64,000 nucleotides of DNA, taken from positions 1-64,000 of the forward strand of contig NZ_QEWP01000015.1 of NCBI RefSeq assembly GCF_003121985.1. The letters are read 5' to 3'. This stretch comes from Marinilabilia rubra. Its GTDB lineage: Bacteria; Bacteroidota; Bacteroidia; Bacteroidales; Marinilabiliaceae. Below are positions 20,075 through 29,475 of the stretch, piece after piece. The notes beneath the pieces are model-generated. The model had not been told where the DNA came from. It searched no databases and worked only from the letters and a program-made list of their open reading frames with translations. Within the stretch, counting starts at the first letter, position 1. Each line of letters starts with the position of its first letter. Made by a program: the position numbers and the translations under genes.

Positions 20075-20770
20075 TTAAACCTCAACCGATTTGGGTTCAA
20101 CACGAATACCGGGACTCATGGTACTAGAAAGCGCGATGCTTTTAATGTAAGTACCTTTAGCAGCTGAAGGTTTCAGCTTAATAATATTACCTACAAATTC
20201 ACGCACATTCTCAGCGAGCTTATCAGGGGAAAACGAGACTTTTCCAACAGTAGAATGGATAATACCATATTTATCTACTTTAAAGTCAATTTTACCTGCT
20301 TTAACTTCGCTTACAGCTTTTGCAATATCCATGGTAACAGTACCACTCTTGGGGTTAGGCATCAGACCACGAGGTCCGAGAATGCGTCCCAAGGCACCTA
20401 CCTTAGCCATTACGCTGGGCATGGTGATGATAACATCAACGTCGGTCCATCCTTCTTTGATTTTATCAATATACTCATCCAAGCCAACATAATCAGCACC
20501 GGCAGCCTTTGCTTCCTCTTCCTTATCGGGAGTACAAAGTACCAAAACCTTAGTTTCTTTACCAGTACCATTAGGAAGGGTTACAACACCGCGCACCATT
20601 TGATTTGCTTTACGAGGGTCTACACCCAGACGTACGTCAATATCAACTGATGCATCAAACTTAGTATTGGTAACTTCCTTTACCAAGTTTGCAGCTTCTT
20701 CAATGGGATATTGCTTTCCGGCATCGATTTTTTCTAACGCTAACTTTCTATTCTTTGTTAGTTTTGTCAT
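20075..20770 (-). CDS. rplA: 50S ribosomal protein L1
   Basis: 231 residues, full length. It forms the mobile L1 stalk at the ribosome E site. Conserved features are [19 protein letters not shown] (about 34-52), the [13 protein letters not shown]-type motif ([17 protein letters not shown]), and [19 protein letters not shown] (about 128-146). It starts 15 bp after rplK, so the two are cotranscribed. Confidence 0.97.
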   Translation of the reverse strand: MTKLTKNRKLALEKIDAGKQYPIEEAANLVKEVTNTKFDASVDIDVRLGVDPRKANQMVRGVVTLPNGTGKETKVLVLCTPDKEEEAKAAGADYVGLDEYIDKIKEGWTDVDVIITMPSVMAKVGALGRILGPRGLMPNPKSGTVTMDIAKAVSEVKAGKIDFKVDKYGIIHSTVGKVSFSPDKLAENVREFVGNIIKLKPSAAKGTYIKSIALSSTMSPGIRVEPKSVEV

Positions 20771-20785
20771 TGTTGCAAACGGATT

Positions 20786-21229
20786 TTAATTGTTAACCGG
20801 AAACTCACCATCTACGGTGATTCCCATACTTCTGGCAGTACCAGCAATCATCCTCATTGCAGAATCAACAGTAAAACAATTCAAGTCGCTCATTTTGTCC
20901 TCAGCAATGGCCTTAACCTGATCCCAGGATACTGAAGCCACCTTTTTACGGTTAGGTTCAGCTGAACCTGACTTCAATTTGGCCGATTCCAATAACTGCA
21001 CAGCAGCCGGAGGAGTCTTTACTACAAAGTCAAATGATTTGTCTTTGTAAACTGTAATTACAACAGGTAAAACCTTACCGGCTTTTTCCTGAGTACGAGC
21101 ATTGAATTGCTTACAGAATTCCATAATGTTCACACCTTTGGCACCCAATGCGGGTCCTACCGGTGGAGATGGATTTGCTGCGCCACCCTTAATCTGAAGT
21201 TTGATTAAAGTTTCTACTTCTTTAGCCAT
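20786..21229 (-). CDS. rplK: 50S ribosomal protein L11
   Basis: 147 residues. The N-terminal domain has the Pro-rich segment that binds the GTPase centre ([20 protein letters not shown], about 21-40). The C-terminal rRNA-binding domain carries the typical SARSMGITV ending (here [11 protein letters not shown]). It works with the L10-L12 stalk during factor binding. The spacer from nusG is 116 bp and contains a hairpin. Confidence 0.97.
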   Translation of the reverse strand: MAKEVETLIKLQIKGGAANPSPPVGPALGAKGVNIMEFCKQFNARTQEKAGKVLPVVITVYKDKSFDFVVKTPPAAVQLLESAKLKSGSAEPNRKKVASVSWDQVKAIAEDKMSDLNCFTVDSAMRMIAGTARSMGITVDGEFPVNN

Positions 21230-21297
21230 CGTAGCAATTCGTGTTGGTTATTAATAATCAGGATTAATCAAGAATAAGTTCCCTTTTCATCTGCAGA

Positions 21298-21316
21298 GGC
21301 AATTAAAACAATTGCC
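21298..21316 (-). promoter_or_regulatory. nusG-rplK intergenic hairpin
   Basis: GGCAATT and AATTGCC form a seven-bp perfect stem with a five-base loop in the 116-bp spacer between nusG and rplK. No T run follows in either direction, so it may be a processing or autoregulatory site upstream of the rplKA pair. Confidence 0.4.
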
Positions 21317-21345
21317 CTGGAAGCTCCGCTGCTCGATGAACAGTC

Positions 21346-21885
21346 CTATTCTTTTTCTACCTGTAAAAAGCTAAGTTCCAGGGGAGTTTTTCTTCCAAAA
21401 ATCTTCACCATAACTTTCAACTTCCGCTTTTCTTCATTCACTTCTTCAATAACACCGTTAAAGCCATTAAATGGTCCATCAACAACTTTAACTGTCTCCC
21501 CAACATAAAACGGAATGTTGATTTCTTCTTCGTTCTCAGTCAACTCATCTACTTTACCAAGCATGCGATTGACTTCAGACTCACGCATTGGAACCGGACT
21601 ATCGTCGCCGAGAAATCCAATTACGTGCGTAATATTTTTTAGAATATGAGGTATTTCTCCAACCAAAGCAGCCTCTATAAACACATAACCAGGATAAAAA
21701 GTTCGTTCTTTATTAATCTTTTTACCGTTACGTATTTGATAAACTTTTTCGGTGGGTATTAAAACCTGGCTAACATAGTCCTGAAGATCCCGGCTGGAAA
21801 TCTCACTTTCAATAAATTCTTTGGCTTTTTTCTCTTTACCCGTGACAGCCCGGACTACATACCATTTTTTCTGAATTTCACTCAT
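21346..21885 (-). CDS. nusG: Transcription elongation/termination factor NusG
   Basis: 179 residues. The NGN domain occupies about 1-115 (KKWYVVRAVTGKEKKAKEFI, later ERTFYPGYVFIEA). The C-terminal KOW domain (about 125-179) has VKVVDGPFNGFNGVIEEVN. It couples RNA polymerase to Rho and to the ribosome. The position between secE and rplK is the conserved bacterial order. The bacteroidal GFLGDDSPVPM segment is present in the NGN domain. Confidence 0.96.
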   Translation of the reverse strand: MSEIQKKWYVVRAVTGKEKKAKEFIESEISSRDLQDYVSQVLIPTEKVYQIRNGKKINKERTFYPGYVFIEAALVGEIPHILKNITHVIGFLGDDSPVPMRESEVNRMLGKVDELTENEEEINIPFYVGETVKVVDGPFNGFNGVIEEVNEEKRKLKVMVKIFGRKTPLELSFLQVEKE

Positions 21886-21909
21886 CGGAATAATTCCTTC
21901 TTCCTGTTT

Positions 21910-22104
21910 TTAATACAATTGCTGATAAACCCACTGCAAAACGTTGTCAAAAGAATAATCCATCACATAAACCACAGCAGCGATAATAACCGAAGCTACC
22001 ATTACAACAATAGCACTGTTCTGCAGTTCTGACCAGGTTGGCCAGGAAGTTTTGTTTACTAGTTCATGATGAACATCCTGAAAATAGGCTTTTATCTTCT
22101 TCAT
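21910..22104 (-). CDS. secE: Preprotein translocase subunit SecE
   Basis: A 64-residue single-helix SecE. An amphipathic N-terminal helix with the conserved VNKTSWPTWSEL precedes one transmembrane helix (about 30-50, SAIVVMVASVIIAAVVYV). It clamps the two halves of SecY. It lies 24 bp before nusG and just after tRNA-Trp. Confidence 0.94.
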   Translation of the reverse strand: MKKIKAYFQDVHHELVNKTSWPTWSELQNSAIVVMVASVIIAAVVYVMDYSFDNVLQWVYQQLY

Positions 22105-22151
22105 ATTCTATCTGGTGCTAATTTCTTTTCCCACATGGGAATTATATTTTG

Positions 22152-22224
22152 CACGGGAGGAGAGGCTCGAACTCCCGACACCTGGTTTTGGAGACCAGTG
22201 CTCTACCAACTGAGCTACACCCGT
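22152..22224 (-). tRNA. trpT: tRNA-Trp (CCA)
   Basis: A 73-base cloverleaf on the minus strand. The acceptor starts ACGGGTG and pairs with CTCCCGT, with discriminator G73. The D arm is GCTC..GAGC. The anticodon loop CTCCAAA, closed by CTGGT/ACCAG, gives anticodon CCA. The T arm contains GTTCGAGCC. CCA is not encoded; the next bases are CAAAA. It sits between tuf and secE, as in other Bacteroidota. Confidence 0.96.
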
Positions 22225-22232
22225 TTGTAAAG

Positions 22233-22257
22233 AAGGATGGAGAAATTCTCCATCCTT
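22233..22257 (-). promoter_or_regulatory. Hairpin between tuf and tRNA-Trp
   Basis: AAGGATGGAG and CTCCATCCTT form a perfect ten-bp stem with a five-base loop, 18 bp after the tuf stop and 9 bp before the tRNA. There is no strong T run (CTTTAC follows). It probably protects the tuf mRNA 3' end, or guides processing of a tuf-tRNA-secE transcript. Confidence 0.55.
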
Positions 22258-22275
22258 AATATAGTTGGGAATAAA

Positions 22276-23463
22276 TTATTCCACGATTTCAGTTACCTGA
22301 CCGGCACCTACAGTACGACCACCTTCGCGAATAGCGAAACGCAGACCTACGTTCAATGCTACAGGGTAAATCAGGTCAACAGTAATTGTTACGTTATCAC
22401 CAGGCATTACCATTTCAGATCCTTCTGGAAGAGTGATCTCTCCGGTAACATCAAGAGTACGCAAGTAGAACTGAGGACGGTATTTATTATGGAAAGGAGT
22501 GTGACGTCCACCTTCTTCTTTTTTCAATACATAAACCTCAGCTTTAAACTTAGTGTGAGGAGTGATTGAACCAGGCTTAGCCAATACCATTCCACGCTTA
22601 ATGTCTTTCTTGTCAACACCGCGAAGCAACAAACCTACGTTGTCACCAGCCTGACCATCATCAAGAATCTTACGGAACATCTCAACTCCGGTACATACAG
22701 TTTTCTTACCTTCTGCACCAAGACCAATCATTTCCATTTCGTCACCAGTATGAATCACACCAGTTTCGATACGACCAGTAGCAACAGTACCACGACCGGT
22801 AATTGAGAAAATATCCTCAACAGGCATCAAGAAGGGCTTCTCATTGTCACGCTCAGGAGTAGGAATCCACTCATCAACAGCGGCCATAAGTTCAATGATT
22901 TTCTCTTCCCACTTCTCATCGCCTTCCAATGCTCCAAGAGCAGAACCTTTGATAATGGGCACATTGTCTCCGTCAAATTCGTAAAAACCTAACAGATCAC
23001 GTACTTCCATCTCAACAAGCTCAAGAAGCTCTTCGTCGTCAACCATATCAACTTTGTTCAGGAATACAACGATACTAGGAACGTTTACCTGACGAGCCAG
23101 AAGAATGTGTTCACGAGTCTGAGGCATGGGACCATCAGTACCGGCAACTACCAAAATAGCACCGTCCATCTGAGCAGCACCAGTTACCATGTTCTTAACA
23201 TAGTCGGCGTGACCAGGACAGTCAACGTGAGCATAGTGACGGTTTTCAGTCTGATACTCTACGTGAGCAGTGTTAATTGTAATACCCCTTTCTTTCTCTT
23301 CAGGAGCATTGTCAATAGAATCAAATTCTTTGATTTCGGACCAACCTTTCTTTGCCAACACTTTTGTGATAGCAGCAGTCAGAGTAGTCTTACCATGGTC
23401 TACGTGACCAATGGTACCAATATTAACGTGAGGCTTCGTCCTTTGAAATGTTTCTTTAGCCAT
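22276..23463 (-). CDS. tuf: Elongation factor Tu
   Basis: 395 residues, full length. It delivers aminoacyl-tRNA to the ribosome. GTPase motifs are intact: P loop [10 protein letters not shown] (from 19), switch [24 protein letters not shown], and the final guanine motif GSALGALEG. Domains II and III follow ([15 protein letters not shown]). It is followed by tRNA-Trp and secE. Confidence 0.98.
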   Translation of the reverse strand: MAKETFQRTKPHVNIGTIGHVDHGKTTLTAAITKVLAKKGWSEIKEFDSIDNAPEEKERGITINTAHVEYQTENRHYAHVDCPGHADYVKNMVTGAAQMDGAILVVAGTDGPMPQTREHILLARQVNVPSIVVFLNKVDMVDDEELLELVEMEVRDLLGFYEFDGDNVPIIKGSALGALEGDEKWEEKIIELMAAVDEWIPTPERDNEKPFLMPVEDIFSITGRGTVATGRIETGVIHTGDEMEMIGLGAEGKKTVCTGVEMFRKILDDGQAGDNVGLLLRGVDKKDIKRGMVLAKPGSITPHTKFKAEVYVLKKEEGGRHTPFHNKYRPQFYLRTLDVTGEITLPEGSEMVMPGDNVTITVDLIYPVALNVGLRFAIREGGRTVGAGQVTEIVE

Positions 23464-23846
23464 AACTCGAAATTATTAGACAATTAGATATAAATTGAAA
23501 CCACTTATTTTTATACAAAATAAATATCAGCACAAAACGCTTTATCTGCTTGATTATCTAAATCAAAGAAATAAAAACGCCTTTTTTGGGGGCATAAAGA
23601 TAAACATTTTCAGAGCAATATTCCACAAATCAATATTCTTTTTTTCCAAAAGATCAGCGCAATACCCCAATCAAAAATCAATTTTTTTGCTCTGAAAAAT
23701 CTTCGCCCTTTCATTTTAATAGGCTGATTATTAACTATAATCAGCCTATTAAAACAATCTCCGGAGGCCTTAAACGCCACCGAAAACGGTGTGCAAATGT
23801 ATAATATTTTTCAAATAGCACCAAAAAATGTCACATTCTTTTTTGA
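23464..23846. other. tuf promoter region with a long hairpin
   Basis: This 383-bp spacer holds no gene. A 17-bp hairpin (23714-23754) lies in its hpf-proximal half. The remaining A/T-rich DNA must hold the tuf promoter, which I could not place with confidence. Confidence 0.5.
23714..23754 (-). terminator. Perfect 17-bp hairpin after hpf
   Basis: TTTTAATAGGCTGATTA (23714-23730) and its exact complement (23738-23754) flank the seven-base loop TTAACTA. It is about 95 bp past the hpf stop and upstream of tuf. The stem contains its own U/A ends, so it can act as a bidirectional-type terminator for the xerC-hpf transcript. Confidence 0.6.
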
Positions 23847-24146
23847 CTATTTGGCTTTTAACTTTTCTTTTCGTTTAATCAACTGTTTTCTTAAAGCCTC
23901 GCAAGCCAAATCAACGGCTTCTTCAAATGTCTTATTTTGCTTTTTTGCAAAAAGATTACTTCCGGGAATATCCAATTGAACTTCAGCCAACTTGTTATCA
24001 GAACTCTCAGACTTATCCACTCGCAGAATAACTTCTGCAGTAATTATTTCATCCGAAAACTGATCCAGCTTGCCTACTTTCTGTTGAATAAATCCTTCAA
24101 GCCTTTCAGAGGCATCAAAATGCACCGATTGAATCGTAATATTCAT
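23847..24146 (-). CDS. hpf: Ribosome hibernation promoting factor, short form
   Basis: A 99-residue HPF/RaiA protein. It carries the beta-alpha-beta-beta-beta-alpha fold that occupies the ribosomal A/P sites in stationary phase. Visible motifs are VHFDASERLEGFIQQKVGKL and the C-terminal DLACEALRKQLIKRKEKLK. I place the start at 24146, after GGAGGAG; upstream codons in the frame overlap xerC and are not part of the protein. It lies 19 bp after the xerC stop and is likely cotranscribed with it. It is the short form without the C-terminal dimerisation tail. Confidence 0.9.
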   Translation of the reverse strand: MNITIQSVHFDASERLEGFIQQKVGKLDQFSDEIITAEVILRVDKSESSDNKLAEVQLDIPGSNLFAKKQNKTFEEAVDLACEALRKQLIKRKEKLKAK

Positions 24147-24165
24147 AGACACTCCTCCAACTAAT

Positions 24166-25050
24166 TTAAGCCCTTGGATGGGCTTGATTATAAATAGATG
24201 ATAATTTCTCAAAAGTATTATGTGTGTAAACCTGGGTCGCATTAAGGTTAGCATGCCCAAGCAATTCTTTTATAGCGTTTATATCGGCTCCACGATTAAG
24301 CAATATGGTGGCATATGTATGTCTTAAAATATGCGGACTTTTTTTCGCTAATGTTGTCACACTTCTCAAATGCTTGTTTACAATCCTGTATACCAGTTTG
24401 TGATAAATGGCTTCTCCTTTATCGGTGAGAAAAAAACTCTTGGCTTTATTTTCTCCAAACTCTTGATTGCGCCTTAGCATATAATTTGAAACGCTGTTCA
24501 GGGTTGTTTGGTTCAGAGGCACAAGTCTCTCTTTGTTTCGTTTACCTAGCACCTTTACCAGACCACTCCCAAAATCAAAACTACGATCCTTTAAGGCAAC
24601 CAATTCAGATAAACGAATACCGGTTCCATAAAACAAATCAATAATTGTGCGATCCCGAACCCCTGGGTAATCTTCACCAAAAGGAACATGATCTAACAAT
24701 AAGTCCATTTCCTTTTCTTTAACAAAATCCGGAAGATTCTTGGATAATTTGGGAAGAATAACACCCTCAACAGGTGACGTTTCAATAACTTCTTCTCTCA
24801 AAAGATGCTTAAAATAGGCACGCAATGAAGCAATCTTACGATGAATAGATCTGGGTTTTAAGTTGTCGTAATGCAAAGCAACAACCCAATTTCTGATAAA
24901 TCTGGTTTTCACCTCACGTTCATCCTTTACCCCCATCTCTTTCATGTATTCAGCAAACTGTTTCAAGTCCGCTTTATAGGCCACTACGGTGTGGTCGGAA
25001 CTACGTTTTTCGAATTTGAGAAAATTTAAAAAAGAGTCGATATATAGCAT
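24166..25050 (-). CDS. xerC: Tyrosine recombinase XerC/XerD
   Basis: About 294 residues. An N-terminal SAM-like core-binding domain (1-90) is followed by the catalytic domain with the Arg in GTGIRLSELVALK, a Lys in VLGKRNKERLVPL, the HxxR in SPHILRHTYAT, and the second His region GHANLNATQVYTHNTF, which contains the nucleophile Tyr. The set is complete. It resolves chromosome dimers at dif. The location before hpf and tuf is typical for Bacteroidota. The ATG at 25050 directly follows a 20-bp inverted repeat ending in six Ts; a TTG at 25071 inside that repeat is the alternative start. Confidence 0.9.
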   Translation of the reverse strand: MLYIDSFLNFLKFEKRSSDHTVVAYKADLKQFAEYMKEMGVKDEREVKTRFIRNWVVALHYDNLKPRSIHRKIASLRAYFKHLLREEVIETSPVEGVILPKLSKNLPDFVKEKEMDLLLDHVPFGEDYPGVRDRTIIDLFYGTGIRLSELVALKDRSFDFGSGLVKVLGKRNKERLVPLNQTTLNSVSNYMLRRNQEFGENKAKSFFLTDKGEAIYHKLVYRIVNKHLRSVTTLAKKSPHILRHTYATILLNRGADINAIKELLGHANLNATQVYTHNTFEKLSSIYNQAHPRA

Positions 25051-25124
25051 AAAAAACGCCTGACTTTTCAACTAATGGTATTAACGAATATACGAAAAAA
25101 CCTATGAAAAGTCAGGCGTTTTTT
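25051..25124 (-). terminator. Terminator hairpin abutting the xerC start
   Basis: AAAAAACGCCTGACTTTTCA (25051-25070) is the exact reverse complement of 25105-25124, with a 34-base loop. On the minus strand it starts 13 bp after the rpsU stop and ends in TTTTTT immediately before the xerC ATG. The loop holds TATATTCG, close to the -7 consensus, and could contain the xerC promoter. Confidence 0.7.
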
Positions 25125-25137
25125 AAAAAGAATTTGT

Positions 25138-25329
25138 CTATTCAGTGTCTTCCTGTAGCTTCTGAATATATGCCGCTTTCTTCACTTCTTCCCTGCGCTC
25201 AACAGAGGGCTTGGTAAATGCCTGGCGACTACGAATTTCACGCATAGTTCCTGTTTTTTCAAACTTACGCTTAAACTTCTTCAGAGCTCTCTCAATATTT
25301 TCACCTTCTTTAATTGGTACTACGATCAT
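25138..25329 (-). CDS. rpsU: 30S ribosomal protein S21
   Basis: 63 residues, highly basic. It matches S21 with the opening VPIKEGENIERALKKFKRKF and a following RSRQAFTKPSVERREEVKK region. S21 helps mRNA engagement near the anti-Shine-Dalgarno site; in Bacteroidota it is thought to help sequester that site. It is the first gene of the xerC-hpf group but is followed by a strong hairpin. Confidence 0.94.
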   Translation of the reverse strand: MIVVPIKEGENIERALKKFKRKFEKTGTMREIRSRQAFTKPSVERREEVKKAAYIQKLQEDTE

Positions 25330-25570
25330 AATTGTAGATTTAAGTATTTTCTAATTATTATTTTTTAAAAATCAAACTCCCCTTTTCACATGGGAATAAA
25401 CATCGGGTTCAGGGTAAAAAATTTATCAACCTTTTAAAAAAGTCAACAACCTCCAATCTTTTAGAACGTTACACCTAAATAATTCAACTTTTCTCAGAAA
25501 AGCCGGTGCAAAGAAAAGGAAGATTATTGATTGAAGCAAGTTAATTTCCAATTTTCTATCACTAATTCTC

Positions 25571-26497
25571 TTAAAACGAAAAATATGGAAGGATTCTTTT
25601 TAATTCATTTCCATCAAAGGAGGCTAATTGCTCAAGAGTTTCAGGTTCCTCAAATGCCCCATTATTATTTCGATACTCAATAATATCACGAGCCTGATAA
25701 AAACTAATATATGGATGAGCTTTGAGCACTCTCAAAGAAGCTTCATTAATTTTAATTTTACGGAATGGCTCACCCTCTATTTCAAAATTTTCGCAAAGAT
25801 CGTCAAAGAGCTCTTCTGAAATACCATAAACTTCTCTTATTTGATTTACAGAATAAAAACCACCCAATAAATTTCTGTAAGCCACTATGCGGCTGGAGTA
25901 AACCTCCCCAATGCCCCGAATCTGCCTAAAATCTTCTGGTGTTGCTGAATTTATTTCAACTTTTACAACTTCATGGTTAACATCGGTGCCTGGTTTGTCT
26001 GCATGGGATATATCCTGTTTTGCCTGGTTATACCTAAAATTTCGCGAATGAGATGGAGATGATTTAGAAGCTGGCTCTTCCCGGGAAATTGAAAAATGCA
26101 CAAAAGGAGCCATCTGAACTAGAGCAATAGAATCGATACCATAAACTTTTCCAACATCAGATAAACTAGAAAAATGGCCTCCTGCCTCCAGGTATTTAAT
26201 CCAATTTACTACCGCATAAGAAGAAAAGCCCATTTCATCTAATGCTGTAACATTTACTTTATTTGGATTAAAGTTTCCGGAGAAATGATATTGGCGAGTA
26301 TCTTGTTGACTTTTAGCGGGTTCTTTGACTTCTTCAAATTCAATAAGGTCATTTATTTCAGCTTTTTCCACCCTTTGCGGAGGTTCATCCCAAATCCCCA
26401 CCGACAATCTGACTATCAGTAAAATAAATATAAGAATAGTGAGCACTAAAATACCATACTGCTCTTTTCGGGTGAAGGCTAACCAATCTTTCCACAT
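25571..26497 (-). CDS. ComEA-like helix-hairpin-helix protein
   Basis: About 308 residues. One transmembrane helix near the N-terminus (about 14-34, ILVLTILIFILLIVRL) follows a short cytoplasmic RKEQYG segment. Three helix-hairpin-helix units follow: around FNPNKVNVTALDEMGFSSYA, around VEINSATPEDFRQIRGIGEV and around IKINEASLRVLKAHPYISFY. HhH pairs bind DNA non-specifically; ComEA uses them to bind incoming DNA in transformation, and proteins of this layout are widespread in Bacteroidota. A competence role is only inferred. I start at the ATG at 26497; an in-frame TTG lies at 26518. Confidence 0.82.
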   Translation of the reverse strand: MWKDWLAFTRKEQYGILVLTILIFILLIVRLSVGIWDEPPQRVEKAEINDLIEFEEVKEPAKSQQDTRQYHFSGNFNPNKVNVTALDEMGFSSYAVVNWIKYLEAGGHFSSLSDVGKVYGIDSIALVQMAPFVHFSISREEPASKSSPSHSRNFRYNQAKQDISHADKPGTDVNHEVVKVEINSATPEDFRQIRGIGEVYSSRIVAYRNLLGGFYSVNQIREVYGISEELFDDLCENFEIEGEPFRKIKINEASLRVLKAHPYISFYQARDIIEYRNNNGAFEEPETLEQLASFDGNELKRILPYFSF

Positions 26498-26564
26498 GAT
26501 ATGGTTTTTGGGAAGCAAGATAGAACATAACCTTCAAATAATCAAACCAAGATAAAAAGCTTTA

Positions 26565-27884
26565 TCAAATCCAACCAAGTCCGTTTAAGAAAACAAGTGC
26601 TATAGCTATCGGGGCAATAAATTTGACTATAAACACAAAGCCCCGGTAGTACTTTGCCTTTTTCCCGTCAGCTTCAATCTCAGCACGGGTCAACTTTGAT
26701 TGAAGAATCCATCCCACAAAAACAACGACCAACAGTCCACCTAAGGGCAGTAAAATATTTGAAGAGATATAATCAAAAGCACCAAAAACAGAACCATTTA
26801 ATGCACATAAAACAGCCAGAATGGACATAATCCCAGCAGCAATCCAGGTTCCTTTTTTGCGGGGAAGCTTGAGTTCCTCGGTAAAATAAGCTACCACCAC
26901 TTCCAGCAGCGAAATGGAAGAAGTAAAAGCAGCAATGGAAAGCAATACAAAAAACATAAGACCGAATAAATACCCTCCGGCCATTTGGTTAAAAATATTG
27001 GGCAATGTTACAAAAACTAACCCCGGCCCCTGATTGGGAGCCATGTCAAACGCGAAAGCTGCCGGAAAAATTGCAACTCCAGCTAAAACAGCAATGCCGG
27101 TATCTGCAAGAGAAACAGAAAGAGCGGTCCCTCCCAGGCTTTCAGTTTTCTTTATATAAGATCCGTAAGTAACAATCACACCCATCCCGATACTTAAGGA
27201 GAAAAACGCTTGTCCCAAAGCTTCAAGGACCACATCGGGGGTGATTTTTGAGAAATCGGGATTAAAAAGAAAGTCCAATCCTGCAGAAGCGCCTTCCAAA
27301 GTAACAGAACGAACATTAAGTATTAAAATTATCAGCAACAATAAAGGCATCAATATTTTAGTATACTTTTCAATGCCTTTCTCAACACCTGAACGAACAA
27401 TGAAAGCTGTTCCTCCCATGAATAACAGAGTCCAAAAGATAGACATTCCTTTAGAGGATTGTACGCCCTCAAAAACAGCTATCATTTCATCGGGGGTATT
27501 ACCTGCCAATGCGTTGGTTATTGAAAGATAAACATAGTGAAGTGTCCAACCTGCAACCACCGAATAGAATGCCAAAATAAGGAATGCAGCACCAACTCCC
27601 ATCACACCAATCATATACCAATGCTGACCCGGAGCCAGTTTGCGAAACGCCCCAAAAACATTTTTTTGAGCGCTGCGTCCAATCAACAGTTCGGAAATCA
27701 TCACCGGAACTCCAATTAAAAGCACAAAAGCAAGGTAAATCAAAAGAAAAGCCCCACCACCATTTTCACCTAAAACATAAGGAAATCTCCAGATATTTCC
27801 CAAACCAATGGCTGAACCTGCGGCAGCAGCGATAATTCCGAACTTTCCGGAAAAACTATCTCTTGATGGTGTATTGGATTGCAT
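26565..27884 (-). CDS. Sodium-dependent transporter (NSS/SNF family)
   Basis: A 439-residue membrane protein with about 11 hydrophobic segments. The first helix has the NSS signature AAAGSAIGLGNIWRFPYVLG (about 17-36), which forms the sodium and substrate site. FSLSIGMGVIVTYGSY marks helix 6-7. The missing twelfth helix is typical of bacterial members such as MhsT and TnaT. It probably imports an amino acid with Na+; the substrate cannot be read from sequence. It stands alone on the minus strand between the HhH gene and the aldolase. Confidence 0.9.
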   Translation of the reverse strand: MQSNTPSRDSFSGKFGIIAAAAGSAIGLGNIWRFPYVLGENGGGAFLLIYLAFVLLIGVPVMISELLIGRSAQKNVFGAFRKLAPGQHWYMIGVMGVGAAFLILAFYSVVAGWTLHYVYLSITNALAGNTPDEMIAVFEGVQSSKGMSIFWTLLFMGGTAFIVRSGVEKGIEKYTKILMPLLLLIILILNVRSVTLEGASAGLDFLFNPDFSKITPDVVLEALGQAFFSLSIGMGVIVTYGSYIKKTESLGGTALSVSLADTGIAVLAGVAIFPAAFAFDMAPNQGPGLVFVTLPNIFNQMAGGYLFGLMFFVLLSIAAFTSSISLLEVVVAYFTEELKLPRKKGTWIAAGIMSILAVLCALNGSVFGAFDYISSNILLPLGGLLVVVFVGWILQSKLTRAEIEADGKKAKYYRGFVFIVKFIAPIAIALVFLNGLGWI

Positions 27885-28011
27885 AGTATTTAAGTGGTTT
27901 TAGCAAATAGTAAATCTGATTAATAAACATCTGTAAATCACAGAAAAAACATCACATACTACAAATTGGAACTGAAAACTGTGATGTAATTTCAGGCAAG
28001 ATTAGAGTATT

Positions 28012-28040
28012 AAAAAAACCCCCACGCAAAAGGTGGGGGG
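28012..28040 (-). terminator. Terminator of fbaA
   Basis: On the minus strand, CCCCCAC and GTGGGGG form a seven-bp stem around a seven-base loop, followed by seven Ts. It begins 29 bp after the fbaA stop. A canonical intrinsic terminator. Confidence 0.9.
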
Positions 28041-28068
28041 TTGAAAATAATGTCTGTAAAAGAAATTT

Positions 28069-29148
28069 CTACAATACATCAACGCAATTAAGGGCTTTGA
28101 AAGCAAGACCAAGACGCTTAGCCATAGCTTCTTCTCCGGATCTGAGCCATTTACGTGGATCGTAGTATTTTTTATTTGGCTTATCATCACCATCCGGATT
28201 ACCAATCTGAGCCTGCAGGTAGTCATGGTTTTTAGCTTCGTATTCCCGAATGCCATCCCAGAATGCCCACTGAGTATCCGTATCAATATTCATTTTGATT
28301 ACGCCATAGCTAACAGCCTCCTGAATCTCGGCATCAGAAGAACCTGAACCACCATGGAATACAAAGTTTACAGGTTTGCTTTCAGTTCCGAATTTCTCAG
28401 AAATAAAATCCTGAGATTTCTTCAGAATGTCGGGGCGCAATACAACGTTACCTGGCTTGTAAACACCATGAACATTACCAAATGAAGCAGCAATGGTGAA
28501 GTTAGGAGAAACTTTCTTCAACTCTTCATATGCAAAAGCAACTTCTTCCGGCTGCGTATAAAGCAGAGAGTTGTCAACATTAGTATTGTCAACACCATCT
28601 TCTTCTCCACCGGTAATACCAAGCTCTATTTCAAGAGTCATATCGATTTTGCTCATTCTTTCAAGATACTTTTTGCAAATATCGATGTTTTCCTGAAGAG
28701 GCTCTTCTGAAAGGTCAAGCATATGAGAACTAAACAAAGGCTTGCCAGTTTCTTTGTAATATTTTTCACCTTCGTCAAGCAACCCGTCAATCCAGGGCAA
28801 CAATTTTTTAGCAGCATGGTCGGTATGCAGAATTACAGGTACGCCATAAGATTCAGCCAACATATGAACATGCTTGGCTGCAGCTACAGCACCTTTAATA
28901 GCCAGTTCCTGTCCTTCACCGCTAGCACCTTTTCCTGCATAGAAAGAAGCACCACCATTAGACAACTGGATAATAACAGGAGCCTTGGCAACTTTTGCAG
29001 CTTCCATAACAGCATTAGCAGAATTGGAACCAACAATATTTACCGCTGGCATAGCAAATTCGTTCTCACGTGCTACACGAAAAATTTCCTGAAGATCTTT
29101 TCCTGCAGCAACGCCTGGCTTTACAACATCCAAAATTCTTTCTTTCAT
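28069..29148 (-). CDS. fbaA: Class II fructose-bisphosphate aldolase
   Basis: About 359 residues, the E. coli FbaA type. It cleaves fructose-1,6-bisphosphate to dihydroxyacetone phosphate and glyceraldehyde-3-phosphate with zinc. Metal and catalytic elements are present: VILHTDHAAKK (D109/H110 type), LEIELGITGGEEDGV, the zinc His in ASFGNVHGVY, NFVFHGGSGS, and INIDTDTQW-type NMNIDTDTQWA. I start at the ATG at 29148; a GTG two codons earlier is possible. The gene has its own terminator. It serves glycolysis and would receive triose phosphate from sugar catabolism such as the fucose route. Confidence 0.96.
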   Translation of the reverse strand: MKERILDVVKPGVAAGKDLQEIFRVARENEFAMPAVNIVGSNSANAVMEAAKVAKAPVIIQLSNGGASFYAGKGASGEGQELAIKGAVAAAKHVHMLAESYGVPVILHTDHAAKKLLPWIDGLLDEGEKYYKETGKPLFSSHMLDLSEEPLQENIDICKKYLERMSKIDMTLEIELGITGGEEDGVDNTNVDNSLLYTQPEEVAFAYEELKKVSPNFTIAASFGNVHGVYKPGNVVLRPDILKKSQDFISEKFGTESKPVNFVFHGGSGSSDAEIQEAVSYGVIKMNIDTDTQWAFWDGIREYEAKNHDYLQAQIGNPDGDDKPNKKYYDPRKWLRSGEEAMAKRLGLAFKALNCVDVL

Positions 29149-29312
29149 AATCACTTTTATTTGATGAGATGTAAAATTAAAGACTTGTTAATTCGATCAA
29201 AGATTTGTATTAAAATGTAATTATATAACACAAAGTCAATTACAAATCCGTGCAAATTTAAAAATAAAATAGGAAAAAAAGCAACAGTAAAGTAAAATCC
29301 ACTTTCAGTCTG
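29149..29312. other. Spacer upstream of fbaA
   Basis: A short A/T-rich spacer that must hold the fbaA promoter. It leads directly into the second 163-bp element. No gene. Confidence 0.4.
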
Positions 29313-29475
29313 GTTTCAAGTCAAGTATAGAATGTCGGGTAAGCCGCCGCTATTTTACAGCTTGTGTAAAACAACAAAAAAGTAAGCATAGCCGTAGCTA
29401 CGTGAGTCTTTTTTTTGAGAAGCACAAGTTAGAAAGAGCAAGGCTTGGGCCGTCAGACTATACTTGACTTGACAC
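29313..29475 (+). mobile_element. 163-bp inverted-repeat element, copy 2
   Basis: Second copy, in the same orientation as the copy at 10264. The left end has one change (GTTTCAAGTCAAG); the right end CTTGACTTGACAC is perfect. The last base, 29475, is also the third base (on the minus strand) of the TAG stop codon of the TamL gene, so the element begins exactly at the gene's end. Confidence 0.8.

Noticed and set aside
24147-24260. 38-residue extension of HPF
   Set aside because: It overlaps xerC; the GGAGGAG site and family alignment place the start at 24146.
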